Part shown: positions 25,744 through 33,625 of the stretch, piece after piece
Position numbering within the stretch: position 1 is the first letter of the stretch
Layout: each line of letters begins with the position of its first letter
Source of the DNA: DASWOJ01 sp964242415
GTDB lineage: Bacteria; Pseudomonadota; Alphaproteobacteria; Acetobacterales; Acetobacteraceae
NCBI GenBank assembly: GCA_964242415.1
Contig: CAXTAT010000014.1
Location: forward strand, 60,758-124,757
DNA length: 64,000 bases
Direction: 5' to 3'
The notes under the pieces: model-generated
What the model saw: the letters and a program-made list of their open reading frames with translations, nothing else
What the model was told of the DNA's origin: nothing
Databases searched by the model: none
Made by a program: the position numbers and the translations under genes

Positions 25744-26400
25744 ATGACCTTCTCGCTGGCGGGACGCTGCCGGGACACCGGCATGATGGGCGGGGCCGTC
25801 GCCACCTCCAGCCCGGCGGTCGGCAGCCGCTGCCTGTTCGCCCGCGCCGGGGTGGGCGTGGTGCTGACGCAGTTTTGGACCGACCCGCGGCTGGGACCGC
25901 GCGGCCTGGCGCTGCTCGCGGAGGGCGTGGGCGCGTCCGACGCCGTCGCCGCGCTGGCCGCCAGCACGCCGGACCGCGACTGGCGGCAGTTGGCGGCGTT
26001 GGACGCCCGCGGCGGCATGGGGCACTTCACCGGCGCGCGGACCCAGCCGGAACTGGCGGCGGCGACCGGGCCGGACTGCGTGGCCATCGGCAACATCCTG
26101 GCCAGCGACCGGGTGCCGCAGGCGATGGTGGACGCCTTCGCGGCGCCGGGCAGCCTGCCGGACCGCCTGCTGGCCGCGCTGGACGCCGGGTTGCAGGCGG
26201 GCGGCGAGACCCGGCCCCTGCTGTCCGCCGCGCTGGTGGTGGTGCGGCAGGCCGCGTTCCCCTGGGTGGACCTGCGCGTGGACGCCGCGGATGCGCCGCT
26301 GCCGGAGCTGCGGCGGCTGTGGGCGGTGTATGCCCCGGAGGCCGAGACCTATGCCCGCCGGGCGCTCGATCCCTGGGGCATCGCGGCCGAGACGGAGTAG
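25744..26400 (+). CDS. DUF1028 family protein
   Basis: This 218-residue protein matches the DUF1028 family, an Ntn-hydrolase-like fold of unknown role. It begins MTFSLAGRCRDTGMMGGAVAT and contains ARAGVGVVLTQFWTDPRLGPRGLALL. Family members are often found near peptidase, amidase or amidohydrolase genes. It ends with TAG, and the same frame continues as an amidohydrolase fragment. Because both flanks are gene remnants, its expression is uncertain, although the frame itself is intact. Confidence 0.75.
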   Translation: MTFSLAGRCRDTGMMGGAVATSSPAVGSRCLFARAGVGVVLTQFWTDPRLGPRGLALLAEGVGASDAVAALAASTPDRDWRQLAALDARGGMGHFTGARTQPELAAATGPDCVAIGNILASDRVPQAMVDAFAAPGSLPDRLLAALDAGLQAGGETRPLLSAALVVVRQAAFPWVDLRVDAADAPLPELRRLWAVYAPEAETYARRALDPWGIAAETE

Positions 26401-26784
26401 GGCGCGCTGATCGGGCCGATCCGCGACGCCGGGGTGCGGATCGTGCTGGGCATGGTGACGCGCAGCGCCGCCGGGAGCGTGGGCGCCGGGGACCAGACCG
26501 GCCGCATCGAGGCGGGCAAGCTGGCGGACCTGACCCTCATCGACATGAACACCCCGGCGATCCGGCCGCTGTCCAACCTGGTGAATTACAGGCACCCCGG
26601 CGGGGTCCACTTGGTAATGACGGATGGAGTGTTCCTGATGCGCGACCGCCGGAGGCTGACCATCGACGAGCCTGCACTGCTGGCCGAGGCGCTGGAGGTG
26701 AACCGGCGCGTGTGGGAGCGCATGATCGCCGCCAACCCCGACATTGCCCGTCCCAACGGTGAGTTGCCTTGGACCAATGCATGA
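26401..26784 (+). pseudogene. C-terminal fragment of a metal-dependent amidohydrolase
   Basis: The frame reads IRDAGVRIVLG, then GRIEAGKLADLTLIDMNTPAIRPL, then VMTDGVFLMRDRRRLTIDE. This is the end of a cytosine deaminase/atrazine hydrolase-type amidohydrolase. The metal-binding N-terminal barrel is missing, and the join between AGVRIVLG and MVTRSAAGSVG looks like an internal deletion. It follows the DUF1028 stop in the same frame. Confidence 0.72.
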
Positions 26785-26856
26785 CCCCTTTGCTCCCCTT
26801 CGCGGAGAAGGAGGGAGTAGAACACCACGATCTTCATATAGCCTGCTTTTGCGTAA

Positions 26857-28338
26857 ATGGCCGAACCATCTGGCGGAACTCAAGTGAGCAGAAAAACAGT
26901 AGAACGATCCATCTCGGCGGCATGCCTATGCATGCTGTGCTGCAGCGCAAATGCCTATTCACCCCCAGTCGCAGGCGACCCGATCCCGAACGCGCCGGCC
27001 ATGGCGGACGCCGGCGCGGCGCGGGACCAAGGAACTCTGTCCCCGGCGACACCGCGGCCGATGACCCTGGTGCCTGACGCCTACAAGGAAGCCTCTGACG
27101 GCCTGGACGACGCACCCTCGATCCAACGCGCCATCGACGCCGCCTGCGCCGGCACCGCGAAAACCCTGGCGTTCTATGCGCGCCGCTACAAGATCAACTC
27201 GCCCATCACCCAGAACTGCGTGGCCAATTGGCGGGGCCAAGGGTTCGAGGAGCAGCCAGGCTCCAACTACGCAGCCGCCGGAACATGGTTCGACATCGGG
27301 CCAGGCTTCTCCGGCACCCTTGCCTCGCCCATCACTGTCATCGCTGGCGCCGGCAGCGTGTTCGAGGACTTCGGCGTGGCCGAACCAAGCCAACCAGCGC
27401 CGCCAACCGCCAACTACGACCCGTCGTTCCCTGCAGGCTCAGCCAGCCCCCACATCCTGGGCTATACGCCAAGCACGTGGTCTCCAGCGCCGTTTTACTA
27501 CGCCTTCTCGGTGAAAGGCTCCCCTGGCAACCTGTTCCGGCACATCATGCTGGCCGGCATCAACCAGGGCTTCCATGTGGACCATTCCGGCCGCACCAAC
27601 TTTGAGGATATCCGCGGCCAGGTTTTCAACACCATGTTCGAAATCCACGAAAGCTATGACGTGAGCCGCATCACCGACGTGCATGACTGGCCCTACTGGT
27701 CTTCGGCAGACCCGGTCATGGCCTATGACCAGGAGCATGGCTACGCCATCGCAAGCTACCGGAACGACACGCCGTTCTGGGAAAACATCTTCGGCTTCGG
27801 CCTGCGTGCGGTGCTTTACATGGCCGACGACCCCGATGGAACGACCACCGGCATCCAAGCGGGTAAAATCTCATGCGATGGCGTGGTGTATTGCATCCGC
27901 GTCAGCACCGGCGCTCCCGCCCAGGTCACGGGCCAGTTTGGCAGCATCAGAACCTTCGGCTCGAAGTGGAGCACGGTTCAGCCAATCTCGTTGACCCAAT
28001 ATCCCGGATCATCCCTGCTGCAACTCGATAGCAGCGCCGTGCTGCAGATCGGTTCAATGGAGAACTTCGGGACCGATGTCGCGACGGTGACCTTCAACGC
28101 ACCCAAGCGGCCCTCCAACGTGATGGTCGGCTCGCTTTTCGTGCACGCCGACCACATGAGCGCCGGCTCCTTCGTCGCCAAGTTTCCGGCCGCCAGCGCC
28201 ACCATCCCCAGCCTGTTGACAATCGGCATGACGCCAGCCATCGCCGGAACGGCAACCGGGTTCCGCAACACCAACAACCGGCCGAACGGCGCAGGAATAG
28301 GCACCTACCAATACAACACCGCAAGCACGTTTCATTAA
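26857..28338 (+). CDS. Secreted protein with predicted right-handed beta-helix (pectate lyase-like) fold
   Basis: This is an exported protein of up to 493 residues. A signal peptide is present (SISAACLCMLCCSANA). The mature part begins with a segment typical of tailspike/pectate lyase superfamily proteins: DAYKEASDGLDDAPSIQRAIDAACAG. Repeated short beta-strand turns follow, as in a parallel beta-helix. ATG 26857 has no good ribosome binding site; GTG 26884, nine codons later and closer to the signal core, may be the true start. No catalytic residues can be assigned. GC content is lower than in the neighbours, so recent acquisition is likely. A polysaccharide-binding or -cleaving role is inference from the fold. 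Confidence 0.7.
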   Translation: MAEPSGGTQVSRKTVERSISAACLCMLCCSANAYSPPVAGDPIPNAPAMADAGAARDQGTLSPATPRPMTLVPDAYKEASDGLDDAPSIQRAIDAACAGTAKTLAFYARRYKINSPITQNCVANWRGQGFEEQPGSNYAAAGTWFDIGPGFSGTLASPITVIAGAGSVFEDFGVAEPSQPAPPTANYDPSFPAGSASPHILGYTPSTWSPAPFYYAFSVKGSPGNLFRHIMLAGINQGFHVDHSGRTNFEDIRGQVFNTMFEIHESYDVSRITDVHDWPYWSSADPVMAYDQEHGYAIASYRNDTPFWENIFGFGLRAVLYMADDPDGTTTGIQAGKISCDGVVYCIRVSTGAPAQVTGQFGSIRTFGSKWSTVQPISLTQYPGSSLLQLDSSAVLQIGSMENFGTDVATVTFNAPKRPSNVMVGSLFVHADHMSAGSFVAKFPAASATIPSLLTIGMTPAIAGTATGFRNTNNRPNGAGIGTYQYNTASTFH

Positions 28339-28660
28339 CGCGAAAGGCGGAAAGTAGGTCCGCCGGTCGCACGGCCGCAGTCGAGGCCATAAGCCCTCAT
28401 CTTGACCTGCCGCTCGCCGGGTTCGAGGTCAGCAACAAGGCGACGGGCGTGGACAGTGACACATGGGCTTGGCTGCCCGGCAGCGCGGATCATTGCCCCA
28501 CCCGTCACCCCGAGGCGCGCTTGCGGCCCGGCAATCCAGGGGACATACGACCGAACGGCCCCCGCCTGCCGACGCGAATACCAGTTGGCTTTTCCGCGTA
28601 GCCTGCGCAGACTCGCCGGCACCGGGCGCCCGGAACAACAGGGCGCCCAAGGGGGAAAGC
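28339..28660. other. Intergenic region with a half repeat
   Basis: About 320 bp. It contains a half copy of the family A repeat and the ribosome binding site of the following hydrolase gene. Nothing else was recognised. Confidence 0.5.
28502..28542. repeat. Family A palindromic repeat, left half only
   Basis: The sequence runs CCGTCACCCCGAGGCGCGC and then TTGCGGCCCGGCAATCCAGG. It matches the left arm of the family, but the matching right arm is missing. This is a decayed copy. Confidence 0.7.
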
Positions 28661-29716
28661 ATGGTCCACCTGTCGCATTGGCTGCGTGCCGCCCTGGTCG
28701 TTGCGGGACTGTCTTGGAGTGGCTCAGCAATGGCGGCCGGGATCGAGATGGCGGAGTACACGGTCCCCTCCGACCCCGGCATCCAGCTCTACGTGCGCGA
28801 GAAGCACCCCGCCGGGGCGCAGCGCTTCGGCCCCGAGCGCATCCTGCTGTTCGTTCACGGCGCGACCTACCCGGCGGAGACCTCGTTCGATTTGCCCGTC
28901 GGCGGCGCATCCATGATGGACATGCTGGCCGCCCGCGGCTGGGACGTGTGGCTGGTGGACGTGCGCGGCTACAGCCGCTCCACCCGCCCGGCGGCGATGG
29001 ACCGGCCGGCCGCCGAGGGCAAGCCGGTCACCTCGACCGCCGAGGCCGCGCGCGACGTCGCCGCCGCTGTCGATTTCATCCAGCAGCGCCGGGGCGTGGC
29101 GCGGATCAACCTGATGGGCTGGTCCTGGGGCACGTCGATCATGGGCCTGTATGCCTCAACGCACAACGAGAAGGTCGAGCGCCTGGTGCTGTATGCGCCG
29201 CAGTGGCTGAGCACCGACAAGGTGCCCGCCGACGCGCCGCCGCTCGGGGCCTACCGCATGGTGACGCGGGACGCGACGCTGGCGCGCTGGCTGATGGGGG
29301 TGCCGGCCGACAAGCGGGCCGACCTGATCCCGCACGGCTGGTTCGACCAGTGGGCGGACGCCACCTTCGCCACCGACCCAGTCAGCGCGCAGCAGACGCC
29401 GCCGGTGCTGCGCGCCCCCAACGGCGTGGCGCAGGACAGCCGCGACTACTGGCTGGCCGGCAAGCCGCTATACCAGCCGTCGGACATCCGCGTGCCGACG
29501 CTGCTGCTGCACGCCGAGTGGGATGCGGACCTGCCGACCTACCAGACCCAGGCCTACTTCACCCAGCTCACCCATGCCCCCTACAAGCGCTGGGTCGAGA
29601 TCGGCGAGGGGACGCATACGGTGATGCTGGAAAAGAACCGCATGCAGTTCTTCCACGAGCTGGCCGGCTTCCTTGAGGAAAAGGACCCCACGCGCACGAC
29701 GGAAGGGCTGGAATAA
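28661..29716 (+). CDS. Exported alpha/beta hydrolase
   Basis: This 351-residue alpha/beta hydrolase has a signal peptide (LRAALVVAGLSWSGSAMAA). The nucleophile elbow is GWSWGTS at about residue 155. The acid is probably Asp in HAEWDADLP, and the histidine is in GEGTHTVMLEKNR near the end. ATG 28661 has a GGGGGAAAG ribosome binding site. It stands alone between repeats. The substrate is unknown; export argues against it being the cytosolic N-formylmaleamate deformylase that the nicX pathway needs. Confidence 0.82.
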   Translation: MVHLSHWLRAALVVAGLSWSGSAMAAGIEMAEYTVPSDPGIQLYVREKHPAGAQRFGPERILLFVHGATYPAETSFDLPVGGASMMDMLAARGWDVWLVDVRGYSRSTRPAAMDRPAAEGKPVTSTAEAARDVAAAVDFIQQRRGVARINLMGWSWGTSIMGLYASTHNEKVERLVLYAPQWLSTDKVPADAPPLGAYRMVTRDATLARWLMGVPADKRADLIPHGWFDQWADATFATDPVSAQQTPPVLRAPNGVAQDSRDYWLAGKPLYQPSDIRVPTLLLHAEWDADLPTYQTQAYFTQLTHAPYKRWVEIGEGTHTVMLEKNRMQFFHELAGFLEEKDPTRTTEGLE

Positions 29717-29742
29717 GGGGTCTCTCGCCCTCTTTCAGCAAA

Positions 29743-29835
29743 CGTCATTGCGATCCGGCTTCGGCGCGGCAATCCAGAAGCCGCAAGGACTGCGCTGGCT
29801 GCTCCTCCGCACCGCAAGCCCGGCCCGTAATGACG
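29743..29835. repeat. Dispersed palindromic repeat, family A copy 4
   Basis: Starts CGTCATTGCGATCCGGCTTCG and ends CCGTAATGACG. The inner part is diverged (GGCAATCCAGAAGCC). It lies between convergent genes. Confidence 0.82.
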
Positions 29836-29900
29836 ATGCCCGCATCACCGGCCAGGAGTTCCGGCCGCCGGCACCGGGTCCAAGGCGTGTCGCCCCTGCA

Positions 29901-31619
29901 TCACCGCGGCTCCCCTGCCAGGAAATCGAAATCGCAGCCTTCCGGCGCCTGCGTCACGGTGCGGCGGTACAGCGCCTTGTAGCCCCGTGCCGGCGCAGGC
30001 GGCGGCGTGTGTCCGGCCAGGCGGCGGCCCACCTCGGCCGGATCGACCAGCAGGTCGATGCGCTTCTCCGCCACCGACAGCCGGATGCGGTCGCCGTCGC
30101 GCACCGCCGCCAGCGGGCCGCCGATGGCCGCCTCGGGCGCGACGTGCAGCACGATGGAGCCGAACGCCGTGCCGCTCATGCGGGCGTCGGAGATGCGGAC
30201 CATGTCGCGCACCCCGGCCTGCGCCAGCTTCTTCGGGATCGGCAAGTAGCCCGCCTCCGGCATCCCCGCCGCGTGCGGCCCGGCGTTCTGCAGCACCAGC
30301 ACGTCGCCCGGCACCACGTCCAGGTCCGGGTCATCAATCCGCGCCGCCAGGTCCTCCAGGCCGGTGAACACCACCGCGCGCCCCTCGGTCTCGAACAGCC
30401 CCGGCGTCGCCGCGGCACGCTTGAAGATCGCGCCATCCGGGGCCAGCGTGCCCGTCAGCCCAATCAGCCCGCCGACAGGCGACACCGGGTCCGCGAACGG
30501 ACGGATCACCGCGCGGTCCACCCACTCCAGCGGCTCGTCCAGCCGTTCGGCCAGGGTGCGGCCCTCCACGTCCACGGTGTCCAGGTGCAGCAGCGGACGC
30601 AGCTCCCGCAGCACCGCGCCCATGCCGCCGGCGGTGTGGAAGTCCTCCATATACCCCTCGCCCACCGGCTTCAGGTTCACCAGCACCGGCGTCTCGTCCG
30701 AGATGGCGTTCATGCGGTCCCAACCCACCCGGATGCCCAGCCGCCCGGCGATGGCGGCCAGGTGGACGACCGCATTGGTCGAACCGCCGATGGCCATCAG
30801 CACCCGCATCGCGTTCTCGACCGAGTGCGGCGTGATCACCTGGGCAGGCGTGATCCCGGTCTGCAGCAGGCGCACGGCGGCGCGGCCGGCTTCCTCCCCC
30901 GCGCGCAGCCGGTCGGCGTGCACGGCGGGGATCGCGGCGGTGCCGGGCAGCGACATGCCGAGCGCCTCGGCCAGGCACGCCATGGTGCTGGCGGTGCCCA
31001 TCACGGCGCAGGTGCCGGCGGTCACCGACAGGCGGCCCTCGACGGTCTCGATCTCGTCGCTGTCCACGCTGCCCGCGCGGTACTTGCCCCAAAAACCCCG
31101 GCAATCCGTGCAGGCGCCCAGCCGCGCGCCGCGGTGCCGCCCGGTGCTCATGGGTCCCGTCACAAGCTGGATCGCCGGCAGGTTGGCCGACACCGCGCCC
31201 ATAAGCTGCGCCGGCACGGTCTTGTCGCAGCCGCCGACCAACACGACGGCATCCATCGGTTGGGCGCCGATCATCTCCTCGGTGTCCATCGCCATGAGGT
31301 TGCGGTACATCATGCTGGTCGGGTTCAGGAACACCTCGCCGAGCGAGATCGTCGGGAACACCCGCGGCAGCGCCCCGGCGGCCAGCACGCCGCGGGACAC
31401 CGCCTCCACCAGTTCGTCCACCCCGCGGTGGCAGTTGTTGAAGTCCGAAGGCGTCGCGGCAATGCCGATCACCGGCCGGTTCAGCAGCGCCGTGGACAGC
31501 CCCATGGAGCGCGCGAACGACCGCCGCAGGAACCGGGCGAAGTCGCGGTCGCCATAGTTGGTCAGGCCGCGGTCCAGGCCATGCGCCCCGGTCGTGCGCC
31601 CAGTCATGCGCCCGGTCAT
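29901..31619 (-). CDS. IlvD/Edd-family sugar-acid dehydratase (pentonate dehydratase type)
   Basis: This is an iron-sulfur dehydratase of 572 residues in the IlvD/Edd family. Cluster cysteines are visible in FNNCHRG, VGGCDKTVPAQ and ACTDCRGFW. The CTDCRGFW block and the overall pattern fit L-arabinonate/D-xylonate dehydratases better than the valine-pathway enzyme. It overlaps the downstream end of the hydroxyacid dehydrogenase gene by 4 bp (ATGA), forming a two-gene operon, and a lactonase remnant lies further upstream. Together these suggest a non-phosphorylated pentose or aldonate oxidation route. The substrate is inference. Confidence 0.85.
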   Translation of the reverse strand: MTGRMTGRTTGAHGLDRGLTNYGDRDFARFLRRSFARSMGLSTALLNRPVIGIAATPSDFNNCHRGVDELVEAVSRGVLAAGALPRVFPTISLGEVFLNPTSMMYRNLMAMDTEEMIGAQPMDAVVLVGGCDKTVPAQLMGAVSANLPAIQLVTGPMSTGRHRGARLGACTDCRGFWGKYRAGSVDSDEIETVEGRLSVTAGTCAVMGTASTMACLAEALGMSLPGTAAIPAVHADRLRAGEEAGRAAVRLLQTGITPAQVITPHSVENAMRVLMAIGGSTNAVVHLAAIAGRLGIRVGWDRMNAISDETPVLVNLKPVGEGYMEDFHTAGGMGAVLRELRPLLHLDTVDVEGRTLAERLDEPLEWVDRAVIRPFADPVSPVGGLIGLTGTLAPDGAIFKRAAATPGLFETEGRAVVFTGLEDLAARIDDPDLDVVPGDVLVLQNAGPHAAGMPEAGYLPIPKKLAQAGVRDMVRISDARMSGTAFGSIVLHVAPEAAIGGPLAAVRDGDRIRLSVAEKRIDLLVDPAEVGRRLAGHTPPPAPARGYKALYRRTVTQAPEGCDFDFLAGEPR

Positions 31620-32527
31620 GCCGCGGCCTCCGCAGCGGGTGCGGGCCGGCTGCGGACCTGCACGCCGAGCAGCGCCTCGAACACCTGCACCATCGCGCCC
31701 TTGTCCTGCCCGCCGTGCCCCTGCAGCAGCGCCGCCTGGTAGGTCGCGGTCGCCGCCGCCAGCACCGGCATCGGAATGCAGTGCTCCGCCGACAGCCCGG
31801 CCGCGCCCACCAGGTCCTTGTAGGCATGCGCCATCGGATAGCCGTCGCCGAAGTGCCCCCGCAGGATGCGCGGGACGAAGAACTCCGAGGCATAGCTGCG
31901 CCCGGAGGACGTGTTCACCACCTGGCCAACCAGGTCCGGGTCCAGGCCCAGCTTCACCGCCATCGGCAGCACCTCGGCCAGCGCCGCGGCATTGATGTCA
32001 AACAGCAGTTGGTTCACCAGCTTGGTGAGCTGCCCGCTCCCCGTCGGCCCCATGTGCAGGATCGTCGTGCCGATCCGCTCCAGCAGCGGACGCACCCGGT
32101 CGAACACCGCCGCTTCGCCGCCGCACATCACCGTCAGCGTGCCATCGACCGCCCGGGCCTCCATGCCGGACACCGGGGCGTCCAGGAAGGCGACGCCGGC
32201 CGCCTCCGCCTGGCGGCCAACCTCGGCCGTGGCGGCGGGGGTGATGGTGCTCAGGTCCACGACGGCCTGGCCGCGCCCCATGCGGCGCAGCAGGCCGTCC
32301 GCGCCGAGCAGGACATGCTGGACGACCTCGGCGTTGGGCAGGCACAGGAACACCACCTCGGCGTCCGCCAGCCCGGCCAGGTCCGCTGTCGCCTGCGCGC
32401 CCGCCTGGCGGAACGCCTCGAAGTGGTGGTCGCTGCGGTCGTTCACCACCAGGTCGCCGCCGCCGCGCAGCAGGTTCATCGCAATGGGCCGGCCCATCTG
32501 GCCAAGGCCGGCAAATCCTAGCTTCAT
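31616..32527 (-). CDS. 3-hydroxyisobutyrate dehydrogenase-family reductase
   Basis: This 303-residue NAD(P)-dependent beta-hydroxyacid dehydrogenase has the Rossmann motif GLGQMGRPIAMNLL at residues 6-19, the substrate motif FLDAPVSGMEARAVDGTL, and the catalytic Lys in GSGQLTKLVNQLL. Family options are tartronate semialdehyde reductase and 3-hydroxyisobutyrate dehydrogenase. ATG 32527 has a GGAGAG ribosome binding site; the frame's upstream extension is not coding. It is coupled to the sugar-acid dehydratase, so it probably acts on an acid from that pathway. Confidence 0.87.
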   Translation of the reverse strand: MKLGFAGLGQMGRPIAMNLLRGGGDLVVNDRSDHHFEAFRQAGAQATADLAGLADAEVVFLCLPNAEVVQHVLLGADGLLRRMGRGQAVVDLSTITPAATAEVGRQAEAAGVAFLDAPVSGMEARAVDGTLTVMCGGEAAVFDRVRPLLERIGTTILHMGPTGSGQLTKLVNQLLFDINAAALAEVLPMAVKLGLDPDLVGQVVNTSSGRSYASEFFVPRILRGHFGDGYPMAHAYKDLVGAAGLSAEHCIPMPVLAAATATYQAALLQGHGGQDKGAMVQVFEALLGVQVRSRPAPAAEAAA

Positions 32528-32616
32528 CGGGGCTCTCCTGCTGGGGATGCGGGGGGATCGAGAACATGGTGCAGGCCGGGCGGCCCGTCCTGCCCCATGG
32601 GGCAGGGCGCCGGTTA

Positions 32617-32745
32617 ACGCGTCCAACCGGAACGCGCCGATGGTGCGCTGTTCTCGTCCACGGCGTAAAGGAACCGGCCAGACGGGTCGAGGGCGAAGAA
32701 GCTCAGTCCCTTGCCCCTGCGAAGCCGCCGATCCTTGACCGTGCC
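32617..32745 (-). pseudogene. Remnant of a 6-phosphogluconolactonase-family beta-propeller lactonase
   Basis: A short minus-strand peptide, LSFFALDPSGRFLYAVDENS, matches a blade motif of the seven-bladed lactonase family. Nothing else of that gene survives. It lies upstream of the sugar-acid dehydratase operon, where an aldonolactonase would make pathway sense. Confidence 0.55.
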
Positions 32746-32771
32746 CATCCTTCGCCCGTCATTGCCCCATC

Positions 32772-32875
32772 TGTCATTATGAGAATCGCTTGCGACGCGG
32801 CAATCCAGGGGGTGCAAGATCGCAACCGCAGCCCGTGCCCCCTGCATCGCCACGCCGAACCCAACACGCAATGAC
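32772..32875. repeat. Dispersed palindromic repeat, family A copy 5
   Basis: A diverged copy: TGTCATTATGAGAATCGC at one end, CACGCAATGACGG at the other, with inner GCGGCAATCCAGGGGG. It lies between divergent genes. Confidence 0.8.
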
Positions 32876-33004
32876 GGCTCCCCAAAGGCCGGAGCAGATG
32901 GCGCGGCCGGCATGACCGGCGGTGCGCCAGGCCGCTGGTGACTGCAAACGGACCGAAGACCCAGCACTCCTAAGACGCTTGACTCCACCCTTCATCGGTT
33001 CCAT

Positions 33005-33028
33005 CTGAAATTTCAGTAATCACTGAAA
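33005..33028. promoter_or_regulatory. Interlocked palindromic operator upstream of the gbsR-cydAB operon
   Basis: Two perfect palindromes share a half-site. CTGAAATTTCAG (33005-33016) overlaps TTTCAGTAATCACTGAAA (33011-33028, arms of 7 bp and a 4-bp spacer). The array ends 12 bp before the regulator's ATG. It is well placed for autoregulation of the whole regulator-oxidase operon. Confidence 0.7.
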
Positions 33029-33040
33029 TAGCTGAAGCCC

Positions 33041-33625
33041 ATGCGCCTCCCACCCCTCATCGAGCGATTCGTGCTGCACTTCGGCGAGATGGGCGGACGC
33101 TGGGGCATCAACCGCACCGTCGGCCAGATCTACGCCCTGCTGTTCCTGTCCGACCGCCCGCTGAACGCCGAAGAGATCACCGAGGCGCTCGGCGTATCGC
33201 GCTCCAACGTCAGCATGGGTATGAAGGAGCTGGAGGCCTGGCGCCTGGTCCGCAAGAAGCACCTGCCCGGCGACCGCCGCGACTTCTTCGAGGCGCCGGA
33301 CGACGTGTGGCAGATCGTCCGCACCCTGGCCGAGCAGCGGCGCAAGCGCGAGGTCGATCCGACGCTCTCCCTGCTGCGCGACGTGCTGATGGAAACGCCT
33401 GGCACCACCGCCGAGCGGCACGCGCAGGACAAGATGCGTGAGATGCACGACATGATCGAGCTGCTCACCGGCTGGGCCGACGACGTCCAGCGGCTCGACA
33501 ACGCAAGCCTGCAGCGGCTGCTGTCGTTGGGCGCGGGCGTCTCCAAGCTGCTCGACATCAAGAACAAGGTCACCGTGTTCGTCGGCCGCAAGGGCGGTCA
33601 CGACCCGGCAAAGGACGCATCATGA
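33041..33625 (+). CDS. GbsR/MarR-type transcriptional regulator of the bd oxidase operon
   Basis: This is a winged-helix regulator of 194 residues. The DNA-binding part includes LNAEEITEALGVSRSNVSMGMKELEAWRLV, and the following wing contains RKKHLPGDRRDFFEA. The C-terminal half is helical and probably dimerises. Its stop overlaps the cydA ATG (ATGA), so it is cotranscribed with the oxidase. The strong palindromic array directly upstream is its likely operator. The signal is unknown; redox or respiratory inhibition is a reasonable guess from the target. Confidence 0.87.
   Translation: MRLPPLIERFVLHFGEMGGRWGINRTVGQIYALLFLSDRPLNAEEITEALGVSRSNVSMGMKELEAWRLVRKKHLPGDRRDFFEAPDDVWQIVRTLAEQRRKREVDPTLSLLRDVLMETPGTTAERHAQDKMREMHDMIELLTGWADDVQRLDNASLQRLLSLGAGVSKLLDIKNKVTVFVGRKGGHDPAKDAS

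Larger units (their letters stand above)
32528..33040. other. Divergent intergenic region with lactonase remnant, repeat and operator
   Basis: About 510 bp between divergent operons. From left to right it holds a lactonase fragment, a family A repeat, about 130 bp of ordinary sequence and an interlocked palindromic operator just before the regulator gene. Confidence 0.7.

Noticed and set aside
28661..29716. Alpha/beta hydrolase considered as N-formylmaleamate deformylase (NicD)
   Set aside because: It has a signal peptide and lies 18 kb away from nicX with no pathway neighbours; the NicD substrate is cytosolic.
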